Shown in pieces: positions 22,546 to 44,200 of a DNA stretch of 64,000 bases. The first letter of the stretch is position 1. The number at the start of each line of letters is the position of its first letter. The notes below the pieces were generated by a model, which searched no databases, was not told the DNA's origin, and saw only the letters and a program-made list of their open reading frames with translations. Location of the stretch: positions 943,037-1,007,036 of the forward strand of contig VXAU01002072.1 of the NCBI GenBank assembly GCA_013399695.1. Direction: 5' to 3'. This DNA comes from Formicarius rufipectus (taxonomy: Eukaryota > Chordata > Aves > Passeriformes > Formicariidae). Position numbers and translations under genes: made by a program.

Positions 22546-25500
22546 CCTAATGCATAAGCTGTAAACATGACATCTGTACAAAATTGTATGTAAAAAATTG
22601 AAAATTTAATTCAGAACTGCCAAAATAAAAGCTCAGTAAAGTTCATGCACGATGTGTGACAGCACCACAACTGCATTCAGTCTAAAGGAAACAATAGAAC
22701 CTAGAGTATAGCCCGCTTTTTTGTAAGAGAAGGACAAAAAGCTCATGTTTTAGCCCATCTTTTCATAGTTGAAATACATTCCTGGAAGTGTGTAATTGTT
22801 CGCCTTTTTTATTTAAATGCAAGGAAACATTTTTCTAAAACCAATCTCAAGAATTTCACAGTGTTCATGTGATTCCTTAGTATTTAAATATCCACATTGA
22901 GACTCAAAATGTTTGCTTGGGGTCTTACCTAGGCAAATTCATTCTCATGCCTACTTCTATTGAAGCGGCTCAGCTAAATCCCCTTTTTTATTTATAAAAG
23001 AAAAAGAAAGAGACAAATTTGTAACTGTCATTTTATTTGTGTCTGAAAAACCATGACAGCAGTGTCAAGGGCCTTTGTTGCTGCAAAGCAACGTTACAAG
23101 CAGTAACCTCAATTTACGAGCTGGGATTTCACTTTTTTTAAAATTTAGTATGGGAGTGAAGCTACTGACTCCACCCTGCTAGATTTGGAAGTATAAGTTA
23201 AAAATGCCACATAGTATGAAAAGGTAAAGTATACGGATGAAAGAAGGAACTAACTTCCACTATAGTTTCGCTCCATATCCAAGAGTGCAGAAATGTCCTC
23301 CTATCCCTCCAAGTTTATGGTAGCCAAAAGACACTATGTGAATTAATTAGAAATGACAATGTTCTTCAAATTAAGTGGTTCACACCAGCCACAACCTGAA
23401 AGAAATAAAGCCCTGGTGATAGTGAACTTTCTTAAAACAATGGAGCTGTAGAGCTTATTGTTCGGCAGAACTAGTATCTCTTGAGACTGAAGTGAGTACA
23501 GTGGACTTGCAAAGACATTCCTTTCTCCCTTAGTACATCTCTCCCTAAAGAACAACCCTTTGAAAACAGGAAGCCATTCTCCGCTTGATGATTCAAACTT
23601 AGGAAAATAAATGGCTTTGGAAGGTATTTTTAAAAAGCAAACAAACAATCTCCCCAAACACAGAAAAAAGCAGAAAAATGCACCTTTATCTATTTTTGAA
23701 GCCTAGATATTGCAACACTGAGAACAAAACCAAGACTAAAAAACAACTTTGCTTACAGTTCCAGACCAAGAATGTAAAGTTTTCCACAAATACAAGTATC
23801 ATTCCAGATTTTATAGGATGGAGAATGTAAGTTACATTCTAGAAATTCTCAACATGTTCATAAACCTTTCAAAGAAAAGCATAAGGTGCTTGAGATTCAG
23901 AAATAAAAACCTAATTTGATTAAGACCTCTGCTACTCTAATGCTACTTGAGCTAACATCTTACAGCTGCATTGTTACATATTTGACCAACTTGTTATTTG
24001 CTTTTATTCTCCTTCTCATACACAGGCAAAACGAAAGCTATAAATTGATGTATAGCCTAATGCCATTAAGACAGCAGTTTAAAATCGAACAAAAAGCTTT
24101 TTGTCTACACTGATGCTTGGCTACATCATCAGGTTACAATTGAAAAAGTGCTACAGACAGCTGTACATTGACTATTTTTGATCACTCACATCCAGTATAA
24201 CTTTCTATTGTTGGTATGTCTAAACTGAAGTCTACCTAGAACCAGGACAGCATTGTTGCCAAATTTCTCCCTTGCTAAGTTATTTCCAAAACTGGCAAAG
24301 CTCAGAAAACTTGGGAGGAAAAAGTCATGAAGTTTAGTTAATTCACAGCATTTTAAAAGAAGAAAAATCCTCTGGGGTGTTTACCGGTAAGAAAACCACA
24401 ATTCTATTTACATCACAAAAGGAAAAAAATGCACAACTTAATCCAAATTTCAAACTCTTTCCGTCCCTCATTTCTAGCATCACAGTATCGGTACATCTTA
24501 TGAACAAATTTAATATCTAAGATACTTTTTCCTAAGTTCTTTTATGCAGGACAGCAGGTGTAGTTTGAGCTTACATGTCATTCATTTGGACATCTGAAAA
24601 CATCTTGCAATGTCTCAAGTCTTCTAATTTAGGCAACTAATATTCATTTAACAGAATAATTTGAGAATGAAAAAGGGCACTAGAAAAAAGGTATGGTATA
24701 TGAGAAATTTATACTGCAATCAGAGTCCTAACATGAAGAGTGTAATTCCATTAAATAACACTTCTATATTTCAGGACATAAACATATTTTTTTCCATAGA
24801 AGGCTCAGGCTTTAAATATTGACATATACCAGTTTCAGATCAGAAAGGAAATAAAGCAGTCATGACCTCTGTGTGCACCGTAAGTATAAGCTAACATTAC
24901 AAGCAGTAATACATGTGTATTAACATAGAATTGGCAAAAATGACTGTTAGTTCCTTAAATGTGAATTATGCATATTTTCATCCAAAGCTTTACAAGAAGG
25001 GTTCTGTTTCTGTACAAGTAGTTCAAGCATGAACTTAAGCATTGGTACACAAAGTAATCATATTAAAGATACGTTAAAGTTCATTCAAAACTTTCAGCAG
25101 ACAGGATTCTTTTCTAGAATTGGTAACTGCTTACATAGCTCCAATTCCTGTGGGGAACTAGATGTTCACTTCCTCTGTGTGAACAGCTTCTTATGCTGCA
25201 ATTATCTAGATATGGAGAGAATTTCCATGTGTTTTTCTTTATGCTTCATGTCCATCAATTCCTTAGCATCGTTTTGTCATGCATCTTCCCTTTAGCAACT
25301 AGTACACTGGTCCCTTGAAGCCTGCCTATGTTTTCAAGGAGAAAAATAACTGGGGTTTAGGTATTACCTGTGTTATGATGTGCTGGCCTTACAAATCTGA
25401 CCCAAGTTCTAAATACAGAGGGTGTGGTGTAGGGGGTGAACATATTTCACTTTTTTAGCACAATCTGTAGATGTTAAAGCCTAGAGATTCTGAAAAATTG

Positions 25501-26814
25501 TCTTCCTCAGGGTTTGATCCAACTGAATACCTCTAATGCTGAGGAAGGAATAGAACAGTCGAGAATGCTTCAGTATGGTACTCTTTAGCCCGACACTGAG
25601 ACCAGACCAGGGCCCCCACTCTGATGTTCTCAAAGGATTTTCTCTCACTCCCACCCAATGCCACCTGTACAGCTGCCTGGAAAAGAAACACATTAAAAAG
25701 ACCACTAAAAGGACAACTGAGACATAAAAGTGTTACAAGACCTGAATAAGCAGAGGATGAAAATGGAGGGAGAAAAAAACCACTGATTAGCTCATCAAGG
25801 AAGAGGGTAGGTATGTAGTAAAAAAAGAACTAGAGCATCTAGTGCTCCAGTCTCATCTGCTCTGGGGACCAAAAAGGATGCTGAGAGCAAAAGTGATTTA
25901 TGGGGATCATCACATCTTCTGGTTTCTAATGCTAAATGAAAAGGAATTTCAGTCTTAACTCTGGTTCTGCACAAGTGTATTGCCTCTGTTAAACAATGGT
26001 GATGACTGATGAAATGACCAGCACGAAGGATCAGCTTGGCTCCTTAATTCACTCTGGGCAATGTAAACTATCTTAAAGCTTACTGGTATTAGCTAACCTA
26101 ATCTGATTGAATTTTCAGGAATGCATTAGAACAAGCTCTGATAAGTCCGTTCCAGAGTAACAGGAGGCACCAAGTATTTGGGTGTGACACTAATTTTCAG
26201 CAGCACAACCAAAATCAGGAAATCATCTACAGTGCACACATTCCAGTTTTCAGTCCAACAGCATTAACAGGTATTTCGAGTCTGCAAAATTCTGCATTTA
26301 ATACTGCAAGAATGCTCTTCTGCAGTTTTCCCTGAAACCAAACAAATATGGTTTCATCATGCAGAAAAATCATACTGCCTCCCAGGAAATTTTTTTTTAG
26401 CTACACTAAGTAAATGTTAACAATTAACTCTTCCTGGAAAGAAGGAAAATAACAGGCAATATATGTTTTAAGTTTCCAAAACAGCTACTGGTAGTCTAAC
26501 CTCTGAAGACAGGTACTTTTCTGTTAGACTCTTTGATAGGCCTTGGAGTATTCAGTGTCCAAAACTAAACAAAATTTCATTCAGTCAGAAGTTCATCCAC
26601 TCTAACACATGGGATACTACTAGAAGAAATACTTAGGACATATATTTGTCAGAAAATGAAGTCATAAGGGTTCCTTTTCATCGTAAAATGTATGAATCTG
26701 CACTGCAAGAGATTAAAAAAAAGTTTAAAAAAAATCAGTATTTACTAGCACTACTAAAACACAAAACATTCAAGTAGTATAACTGTAATGCAAGCCCTTG
26801 CATGGCAATCCAAA

Positions 26815-26820
26815 TTTATT
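26815..26820 (-). terminator. RAP1B: Candidate distal poly(A) signal of RAP1B
   Basis: Minus-strand AATAAA in TTCAATAAATTTGG. An ATTAAA variant lies just upstream at 26857-26862. The resulting 3' UTR of about 1.2 kb fits the family. Confidence 0.65.
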
Positions 26821-27659
26821 GAACTACTGATGCTAAGTCATACAAAATTGCACCACTTTAATTAAGGCTTTTAGTTTACATTTGGCCACCTCAAAGCAGT
26901 TGTAACATTAGGTTGGTCAATTTAAATACTGTGGCTCCCTGTTGGATATACACACAATCTTTACACCCAAACGTTAATGCATACAAAGCAACAAGGCATT
27001 GTTAAATAAATCAGCAAAAGTTAATTACTGCAACTTAGGCCCTGTGACCAATTACACATGATTAAAATTACTTCCCACATTCACATCCACAGTACTCTTC
27101 CACCATTTAACATCTCAACCAAAACGTTACACATGTAAAACAATCACTAACAGGCAAAAGTACTAAACCTGTATATTTGGTATTGCAAATACACTTATGC
27201 ATGAGCAAGCAAGGGAATTCACAGTGAGAATCTACAGCTGCAGAAGCCCGAAAATGATTTACAAAAAATTGTTAAATCATTAAAAAATTGTTTTAAAATA
27301 TACACTTCTTGTTGTAGACCCCCACTGTACACACAACTATAAACATTGTTCCCTATGTAAACAAGGAAAAGGAAACATACAATAAAAGGTTGAAAAGTCT
27401 GGACATTTCCTTCCCAACAGATATTAAAGGCCATGTCTTTAGTCAGACGCTATACTGAAAGGACTCAAAGACTAGGTCACTGTCTCCACAGGTTTTTCCT
27501 AAAATTAAAAAACTATATAGCCGTTGTGTTAATCAAAGCGCTTTTGTACAATACGATGATGATGATCCTGTATTTCTTTAAAAAAGTTACAATAAGCTAC
27601 AAATACCGATGAAGCAAAGTTATCTGGAGTAGTCTATATAGGAGCTCTTTGGACTTTCT

Positions 27660-27665
27660 TTTATT
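27660..27665 (-). terminator. RAP1B: Candidate proximal poly(A) signal of RAP1B
   Basis: Minus-strand AATAAA within CATAATAAAAG, about 350 nt into the terminal exon. It could yield a short 3' UTR isoform. Confidence 0.6.
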
Positions 27666-27737
27666 ATGCTAAAATAGTGGTGCTTTTAGGATTTACATTA
27701 TTGTACTCTCCAATAGAAAGTGGGGATTGTTGAAGTA

Positions 27738-27745
27738 TACAGTAC
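27738..27745 (-). promoter_or_regulatory. RAP1B: miR-101 8-mer seed match in RAP1B 3' UTR
   Basis: The minus strand reads GTACTGTA, the full 8-mer complement of the miR-101 seed, 270 nt into the terminal 3' UTR exon. Use in vivo is not shown by the sequence. Confidence 0.55.
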
Positions 27746-29440
27746 ACAGTTTTCATACATGTACAACATTGGTGGATGAATAATGTCTCTTATCAGTAAT
27801 ACTGGATGTAGGCTCTGGTTTTACCAGTTGCATACATAGAATATTTAGAAGTAAAAATCTCTCATGACACTGGAAAGTGATTAGAATGTGCAAACTGATG
27901 TAGCTTTCATCCATTTCTTAAAGGGTACCACCACAGGAAAGTCCATTTAAGATGTTGGTAGGTTTAATAAAGTTGGAATGCTGGCACTGTTGAATTGGGC
28001 AACAGTTCTTCAGACCTGTAACAACAGAACAAGGAATTAGTAACAACTATTTGTCCTTGCTCTTTACTTAAAACAACTAAAGCAAGAACTAGCAAAGCTC
28101 ACAGAAAACAGACTTAGAAAAAACTTTATCACTTCTCTACTAATTTCCATTATACATATACAAATAACATACTATCTCAATTACTACCCTAACTGGACTA
28201 GGATACATGTAATAATTGAAGCTGAACTATGGAAGTAAGATTTGATGGGCGAGACTAGTTTTGTTTCCTGTATGACTGTTCTGTGGCTTTAAAAACAAGA
28301 ACACAATTGCAGGATCAAAGCTCTTGAATCAAAAGCCCTGTCAAGGAAACAGAGCAACCACTCTCAGCTAATGCTTGGAACCCTCTCAGTTTTACGTTGA
28401 ATTATCAAAGTTGTTCAGATTACGGAAGTTTTAATATACCAAAAGGAACTGAACACAGCACTACCTGATTATTAATAAAAGCCTGCAATTTCTGACAGTG
28501 AGATGGCCTACCAGGATCCTCTGGTATATCAAATAGCTCTACTGGGTAACAAAGTAATGGGTCACAGTACTGAAGCAACTGAACCACCACATGGTTCAAT
28601 AAACTGAAGGGAAGAGAGGTAACAGGCAACTTGCATGGTGTCAGGTCAGTCAAGACAGGCCTCTGCCCATATTAAGGCTTGGAGATTTAAAGAGGGAAAC
28701 AACCTGCAGAAAAAAATTCATGCCTGCTGCCTAACTTCTGAAAGAGCTTGCTTAAAGAACAGACTCGAGCTTCCTTGATCCTTCAGCAACATTCTCTGAG
28801 TACGGATTAAGTCACATAGAACTTTAGCCAACTGCAAATGAGTAACAAATTGATCTAGTAACCAACAGGTCAAATATTTGGAGTGTTTACAAGGATCACT
28901 TCACTTTTTTCTCCCAAATGTACTAATTACAATGCAGCCTCCAAAATACCCATACAGTCTCCAGAAAGGAACCTAAATTTCTATGGCACCACATAAGTAC
29001 ATACAGGAGTTTGAAGCAGGAAGTTACAGCTTAGTGTGCAAACTGCAGTATTTTTACTGTGTGCGTTCATGATAATTCAGCTCTTGCAGAATATGTTACC
29101 AGGCTCCAAAATAAAACTCTCTTTCCAAAGACTAAAACTTGAAAGTATCAAAACTCTCTTAATTTGAGCTCTACCACCACCTTAAATCTTGAAAAAAATT
29201 TTGATACTGGTGTAAACAGTATCGTATCTTGCATGTATTTGTAGTTCTGACTTTGAAACAGCAAAATAAAGACTATAAACATTTCCATGATAATGCAAAT
29301 CAATAATTTTCAATGTTGTTCTGCATCAACAGCTACCACAGCTGTTTAGGGTTTTTTGTTGTTGTTTTGTTTTTAATAGCCATAATGCACAGAAAAACTT
29401 AAAATGTTTACCTGGCTCAGAGCTACAGTACAGTTATGTA

Positions 29441-38364
<8,924 letters not shown>

Positions 38365-40170
38365 GATGCAAGAGATGTATCACCCTCAATACCTAAAACA
38401 CACAAAACCAGCAATCTGATTAAAGTTTGGTCTACAACAAAAAGTACAGCCATGACACCACAATTCAGTTCACTAAGTAGGGTTTGATAAAAACTCCTTT
38501 ATTTTTTTTTAAACACAACAGATGTTTTCAAACTATCAACCGCTAATGCAACCACAATAAAATGGCACAAACTATCATAGTATTTCCTCTACCTCACTAC
38601 TGTTCTTCCATAAAGGATTTCACATAAACGCTACTACACTAAAGCTAACAGTTACTATTAATAAGTAACAACTATCCAAGAGGAGACAGGATGCATTTTC
38701 TCATTCTGAAACACTTAAATGCCAAACAAAGAATCACACAGAGAGACTTGTATAAGAAAATTAAATTCTCCTCTTCCCAGCAAACAACCATTTCTTTTTA
38801 AGAACAGCAGGATCCTGAAATAATTTGAAAAAAAAAATCCTTCCTAAGTCTGAAAGTTGATTAATGTTTTGCTAGATATCTAACTGCAGTTATAATAACT
38901 GATGTTTTGTGAATAAGTGAAGGTAACTAAAACATTCTTTTGAGACTATTCCTCTTCTATAAGCTAGATCTGTTCCCCTGTTCACACTAGACAGTGGACT
39001 GCCTACAGCAATCTGTCAGATCTGCTTGCTCATCTTTGTTGAAAACTGCTCCAACAAAACCAAAATAAGGCCACAGATTTTGAGACATGTCTTTGGGTCA
39101 TACTGCTCAAAAACCCACACCTCTTACAGTCCCACTAGCAATTGAGTTAACAGAACTCTTACTGCTGTCCTGAGAGAAAGGTCTCGGTTCCTTTTCTGTG
39201 GCAACTCTAGCATTTATCAGATTGAATTACTCGTTTCTCCCCTCTCCACTCCTGCAGAAAGATGAAACCCTTCCCAACTAACAAATAATCTGAGGGCTGG
39301 GGAAAAGGGAAGTGCAGGGACCCAACACAGGTACTCATAAAAAATAAGTGGCAAGGAAAGTAAGATAAGCAACACGTGTCTCATCAGCAGTAATCTCCGC
39401 ATCTCTGAAATCACACCACCTGTTAGGTGTTTAGCACAAAATGCTAAAATGATTTACACAGAAATTAAACCACCACCCAACAGTGTCCTGTCTTTGCCAT
39501 CTCTGATTAACTCCACATTGTCAGAAGACTGGGAAATCAAGAAGCCTTTTTCTTCTTGCAAATGCATAATATTTCAACTTATCTAAACTCTTCCTCATAA
39601 AAGGAATGCAAGAAGAAAGCCTTAAGGAAATAACTGACCTGATGTCCAGCAAAGCAGCTCTCTCCACAGGCTTCTGTTACCACTAAATTTTGAGACTATT
39701 CAGTGATTTTCACACCTAATAGGATATCATTTGACTCCTGATTTTGAAAACTGGTTTCTTTCCTACACAATTCTTTGCAATCGCAGACCATGAGAACCAT
39801 TCACACCACAGGTTTTTATCTATCTGGCACCACTGTGAGTGTTCAGTTATATCCATAAGTCTGTAAATTGTTTAGCCTTTCTACAAACAGAATTGTCTCT
39901 AACTGTAATGAAAGGCACCCTTCAAACTCAGGACAAGTTAAGCCTTTAACTACATTATCCACCATTTATTTAAAACAAACATTCAATTATCTATTTCTAG
40001 AAAGGTGTCCCTAGAATAACATAAATATAGTGGGTGTAGGGGAAATCCCAGTACAGTAATCTTGGTGAACTGCAACAATTTCAGTGACTTAAAAGGACAG
40101 TTTAAGCTGAATTTTGCAATTTTCAGTCTTCAGCCTAAAGTTAGCAACTAAATACAGAGATGTCAATAAT

Positions 40171-40902
40171 GAAGGGTCCTGCACTTTGGCCACAACCACC
40201 CCACGCAGCGCTACAGGCTGGAGACAAGAGTGGCCAGAGAGCAGACAGACAGAAAGGGACCTGAAAGTTCTAATTGACAGGAAACTGAGCATGAGCCAGC
40301 AGAGTGCCCAGGTGCCCAAGAAGGCCAATGGCATCCTGGCCTGTGTCAGGAATAGTGTGGCCAGCAGGACCAGGGAGGTGATTCTTCCCCTGCACTTGGC
40401 ACTTGAGTGCTGTGTCCAGTTCTGGGCCCCTCAGTGGAGGAGGGATATTGAAGTACTAGAGCTTGTCCAACGAAGGGCAATGAGGCAGGTGAAGGGACTG
40501 GAGCACAAGTCCTGTGAGGAGCAGCTGGGTGAGCTGGGTGTGTTCATACTGGAGAAGAGGAGACTCGGGGGAGACCTTATCACTTTTTACACTACCTGAA
40601 AGGAGGGTGTAGCCAGGTGGGGGTCAGTCTCTTCTCTCAGGCAACCACCAGTAAGACAAGAGGGGATGGGTTTAAGCTGCACCAAGGGAAGTTGAGGTTA
40701 GGCATCAGGAAGAAATTCTTCACAGATAGAGTGATCAGACAATGGGCTGCCCAGGGAGGTGGTGGATTCACCACCCATGGAGGTATTTCAGAAGAGACTG
40801 CATGTGGCACTTAGTCCCATGGTCTAGTTAACAAGGTGGTGGTAGGTCAAAGGCTGGATATGATGACCTCAGAGGTCTTTTTCAACCTAGCTGATTCTGC
40901 AA
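40171..40902 (+). mobile_element. CR1 LINE, 5' truncated, with ORF2 remnant
   Basis: A frame at about 40114-40599 reads as the C-terminal part of CR1 ORF2: VLIDRKLSMS, KKANGILACV, SRTREVILPL, VQFWAPQ, ELVQRRA, LEKRRLGGDLI. The downstream part encodes the familiar GLFSQ/RLGIRKKFF-type region. It ends near the CR1 3' segment GAGGTCTTTTTCAACCTAGC. Compared with typical CR1, a few residues before CVQFWAPQ are missing, so it is decayed and inactive. It lies in RAP1B intron 1, antisense to the gene. Confidence 0.93.
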
Positions 40903-41217
40903 AGGCTGACAGTAGTTAAAAGTAACAGAACTTAAGCAGCAGGTACCATATATCTGTTTTAAGTAATCTGTGACTTTTTTTACTGAATGATCTACAATTT
41001 CATGGAAAATTCCAAACCCTGAAATAAACTAATAACTTTATTTTAGTGAGAGACTGGTAATTTCATTTTTGACTCTTAAATAGCAATTCAGGAATTTCAC
41101 GCAATCCAAAGCTTCTTTCAGCATCCAGTTTTGAAAGTTCAACCCTAAATATCAGCTGCTGTACAACACTCTGGAGTTCATTTCCCTGCTTTAAGTGGTG
41201 GTACATAATTGATGCAT

Positions 41218-41235
41218 ATACACACACACACACTA
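41218..41235. repeat. CA microsatellite
   Basis: ATACACACACACACACA-type run in RAP1B intron 1. Confidence 0.75.
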
Positions 41236-44200
41236 TTACAGCTTGGTTAGCCAATCATCTTAATCAGGGAACACCTGAGCAAAAAGCTTTTTAAGATCTT
41301 TGAAGACATGACAAAGCCAGACTGCAGTACACTTTAAGCATTTCTCTGACCTTCCCTCCAAACTTGGGCAATGACCAATGTAACTTCTTCCTTTGTGGAA
41401 ACGTTTTTGTGATTTGTACAGTTAGTCTCCAACTCACAAGAGCACAGAGTAGTCGTTTATATATGCACACACCCACATAGCACAGAGGTAGCTTGACATC
41501 CCTGCACTGGAGCATTGTCAGATAATCTGGCCGTTGTATCTTAGAATGAAACACAACTCAATGTATCCTCTAAAACACTTAAAGAAAGCAAACTTGGACA
41601 TTCCTAACACAGGACACCACTTAGATCTACCACCTCACTGGCTTTTAGCAACAGTTACTCTACTCACTTCACTGTTCTCTGTTTTCTAACATTAAAGAAA
41701 AACTCAATTCCTAGCTAAAAGAACTTTCCCTAGAAAATTTTCCTGCTTACAGGTCTTTGCCTCCTTCTTATCTATGAAGCCACTGGCTCATGAAGCTATG
41801 AATTGCTTTAGGACACTGTAGTCCGCCACACTAGTTGATGTTATTAAAACCACTTTTTCACTGACCAGTATGCCTGATGGTTGCAAGAGTGCCCCAGCCT
41901 GAGCTAGGGCTCTGATCCTGCCTGAACTTGACTTTCTAGACTCCCACCTAACTTGACCTGGCTCTGCTCGAGCTTAAACCCATTTTTCTGTATCAGATGT
42001 TGTACAGACTGCTTGCATTCTAAATTTTGATCATGTTCTTACTTTATTTTTCAGTTGACAAAGTGCTTGACCCTGGAAGTAACTGTATTCAGATTCATCC
42101 AGTGCCAAAACTATTTCCTTTTGACTCATTAATGACAAATGAGTGGGGGCAAAGCAAAAAGACAATAAACGTAGAAAAGAGCCATAAATATCTTACCAGC
42201 AATAACAGTATCTGGTCATAGTCCCCAAATCACCTCTGGGATATAAAGCGAATATACATACTCAAAGAGGCACAACAAGAGACTAAGATATCTGAGCAAC
42301 AGATAAGCAAAACCCCACAGATTTATAAGATGCTTGAGAAGTATCCACTTAACCACCCAGCAATTAGATACAAATAAATTTAAACTTATTCCTAGCAAAC
42401 AATCCAAATATCCAGTTCTAATCCTCCTCTTCATTTGGTGGAGTCTATTTTAAGAAAGAAATTTTGCTTTAAAGGCTATCCACCTTTAAGGTGACTGACC
42501 TGCAAAGAGTGAGAGCAATGCCAACTTCCTTTGCTTTTCCATTTTTCCATTCCTCCATCTTTAGGCAGGAAAATACTGTCAACTATGGTCTCTATGCAGG
42601 CTCTAAAGAGCAGGAAGATAGGAAGCATGCAAAAAGTAAGACGTCTTTTTCTCTTGACTGGAGCAGGTACTGGCTTTGAATAGCTGAGTCAAGTATTTAT
42701 ATGCACAGATATTTGACATAACTGAAGTGTGGAGACATCCAATACAAGATTTAGCTAGAAAAAACATGGGAAGCTACTCCTCACAAAACAGCATATCACA
42801 TAAACTGCATTCTAATGCTGTCTGAAGTACACTATCTCTCAAAAGTACAGAGCTCACTTTCAGATTGACTCCACTGATGCTTCTATAACTGCATTGCATA
42901 CTTCCGAAGACACAACAATCCATAAAACCATCATCTCTGTGCAGCCTCTCTCTGTAGTCTGTCCATATTACTTTTTGTCATTTATGCATTAGTGTAGTGT
43001 ATTAATCTAACTGCTTAATTCTACTTCTTCATGGCACACTTAAAAATTAAAGCACTTGATAAACTAAAACAGCAAGTGCACATATTTTACATGCACACAC
43101 ACACTTTACCCAGTAAGGATTCTCTTTGAAGGATGAGCAGATCTTTGAATAAACCCATTTGAACAGAAGGAGGAAGGGGTAACCAGGACAAGTCGCTGAA
43201 AAGTAAGCATTTTAAAAGCTTCACATCTGTCAAGGGCTGTGAACATAGAACTTGCTTTCTGCCTCTTGTCCTTATCCATGAAAAGGATGTTAAGTTTATT
43301 CATGATAAACCATGAAAAAGTGTCTCCTGGACATTTTCTTGAATAGTTTCTTGAAACACCTCTCCAGAAAAGCGCAAACCAAAGTGATGATGCTAAGAAA
43401 GTTGAGGAGTAAGGAACCTTACCTTAAAGCTGAATGAAAAAACTGGACACTTACTGCTAGAAAAGCTTTTCTAAAAAGCAACCACACAATGAAGAATTCA
43501 AGGAAGTTCAAATACCATTGGCAATTAGGTTTGATGTGATAGTTATGACAGTGAGGGGCATGTCTGTGGGGTTTATTGTTCATTTTAAATATATTTTTTC
43601 CCACTCCTTCAGCTTCAAATTTTGGTTTCTGACTGAACTTTGTTATCTGTCTGGTGAATGGGAAAGCTAATAATCCAATCTTTTCAAGTGATATTAAATC
43701 ATTTGAAGCTGTAACTGGAGCTCAGCCCCAGGTCAAAGACATGAACTAAATACAGTCACTTGAAGATATCCCCAAGGCTTGCTTATATGAACTAGTTGTT
43801 CAGGTATGAAATTAAACAAATTGTCCCTCCCAGAAGCCTTATCATTTTCAGAAGGGGAGATTATCCTGCACTTCACAGACGCCATGATTCATGTTCAGAC
43901 CCTGACATCCTGGTTGCATTGTGAAGTTGCAGCGTATCCACTAAAATTTTCACAACTGGAAGAGAGGTTCTGTTAGAACCAGTTTGAGAACAGCACTCCT
44001 AAATTAATCTCAACTATTTGCATGAGAAAAAAAGTTTCAAACACTAGATCGATAGATGAAACGCATTAACTAACTGGTTTACCTGCTTGCAATTAGCAAT
44101 GGAGGGGAAAAAAAAGTCAAGGGAAAAAACCCAACTCTGTTCTGAAAAAGGGAATACTAGCCCTGAGATGGAACAAGATGACAATGGTCAGACATTTGGA

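Larger units (their letters stand above)
20780..26790. other. Intergenic region between NUP107 and RAP1B
   Basis: About 6 kb of AT-rich sequence between the NUP107 promoter and the RAP1B poly(A) region. I see no conserved open frame or splice-bounded coding exon. It holds a short CA repeat (21178-21195), an A/G-rich tract (22038-22082) and a small perfect hairpin (22524-22545). Short open frames here lack any recognisable similarity. A non-coding transcript cannot be excluded by eye. Confidence 0.7.
26790..28015 (-). other. RAP1B: RAP1B terminal 3' UTR exon
   Basis: A good acceptor TTGTTACAG ends at 28016, and the exon begins GTCTGAAGAACTGTTGCCC. From memory the sequence closely matches the human RAP1B 3' UTR. 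This places the last junction in the 3' UTR. The downstream end is estimated from the AATAAA at 26815-26820 and is uncertain by tens of bases. A shorter form could end after the AATAAA at 27660-27665. Confidence 0.85.

Noticed and set aside
40114..40599. A 161-codon frame that looks like a protein-coding gene
   Set aside because: It is the decayed C-terminal part of CR1 ORF2, in a truncated LINE copy.
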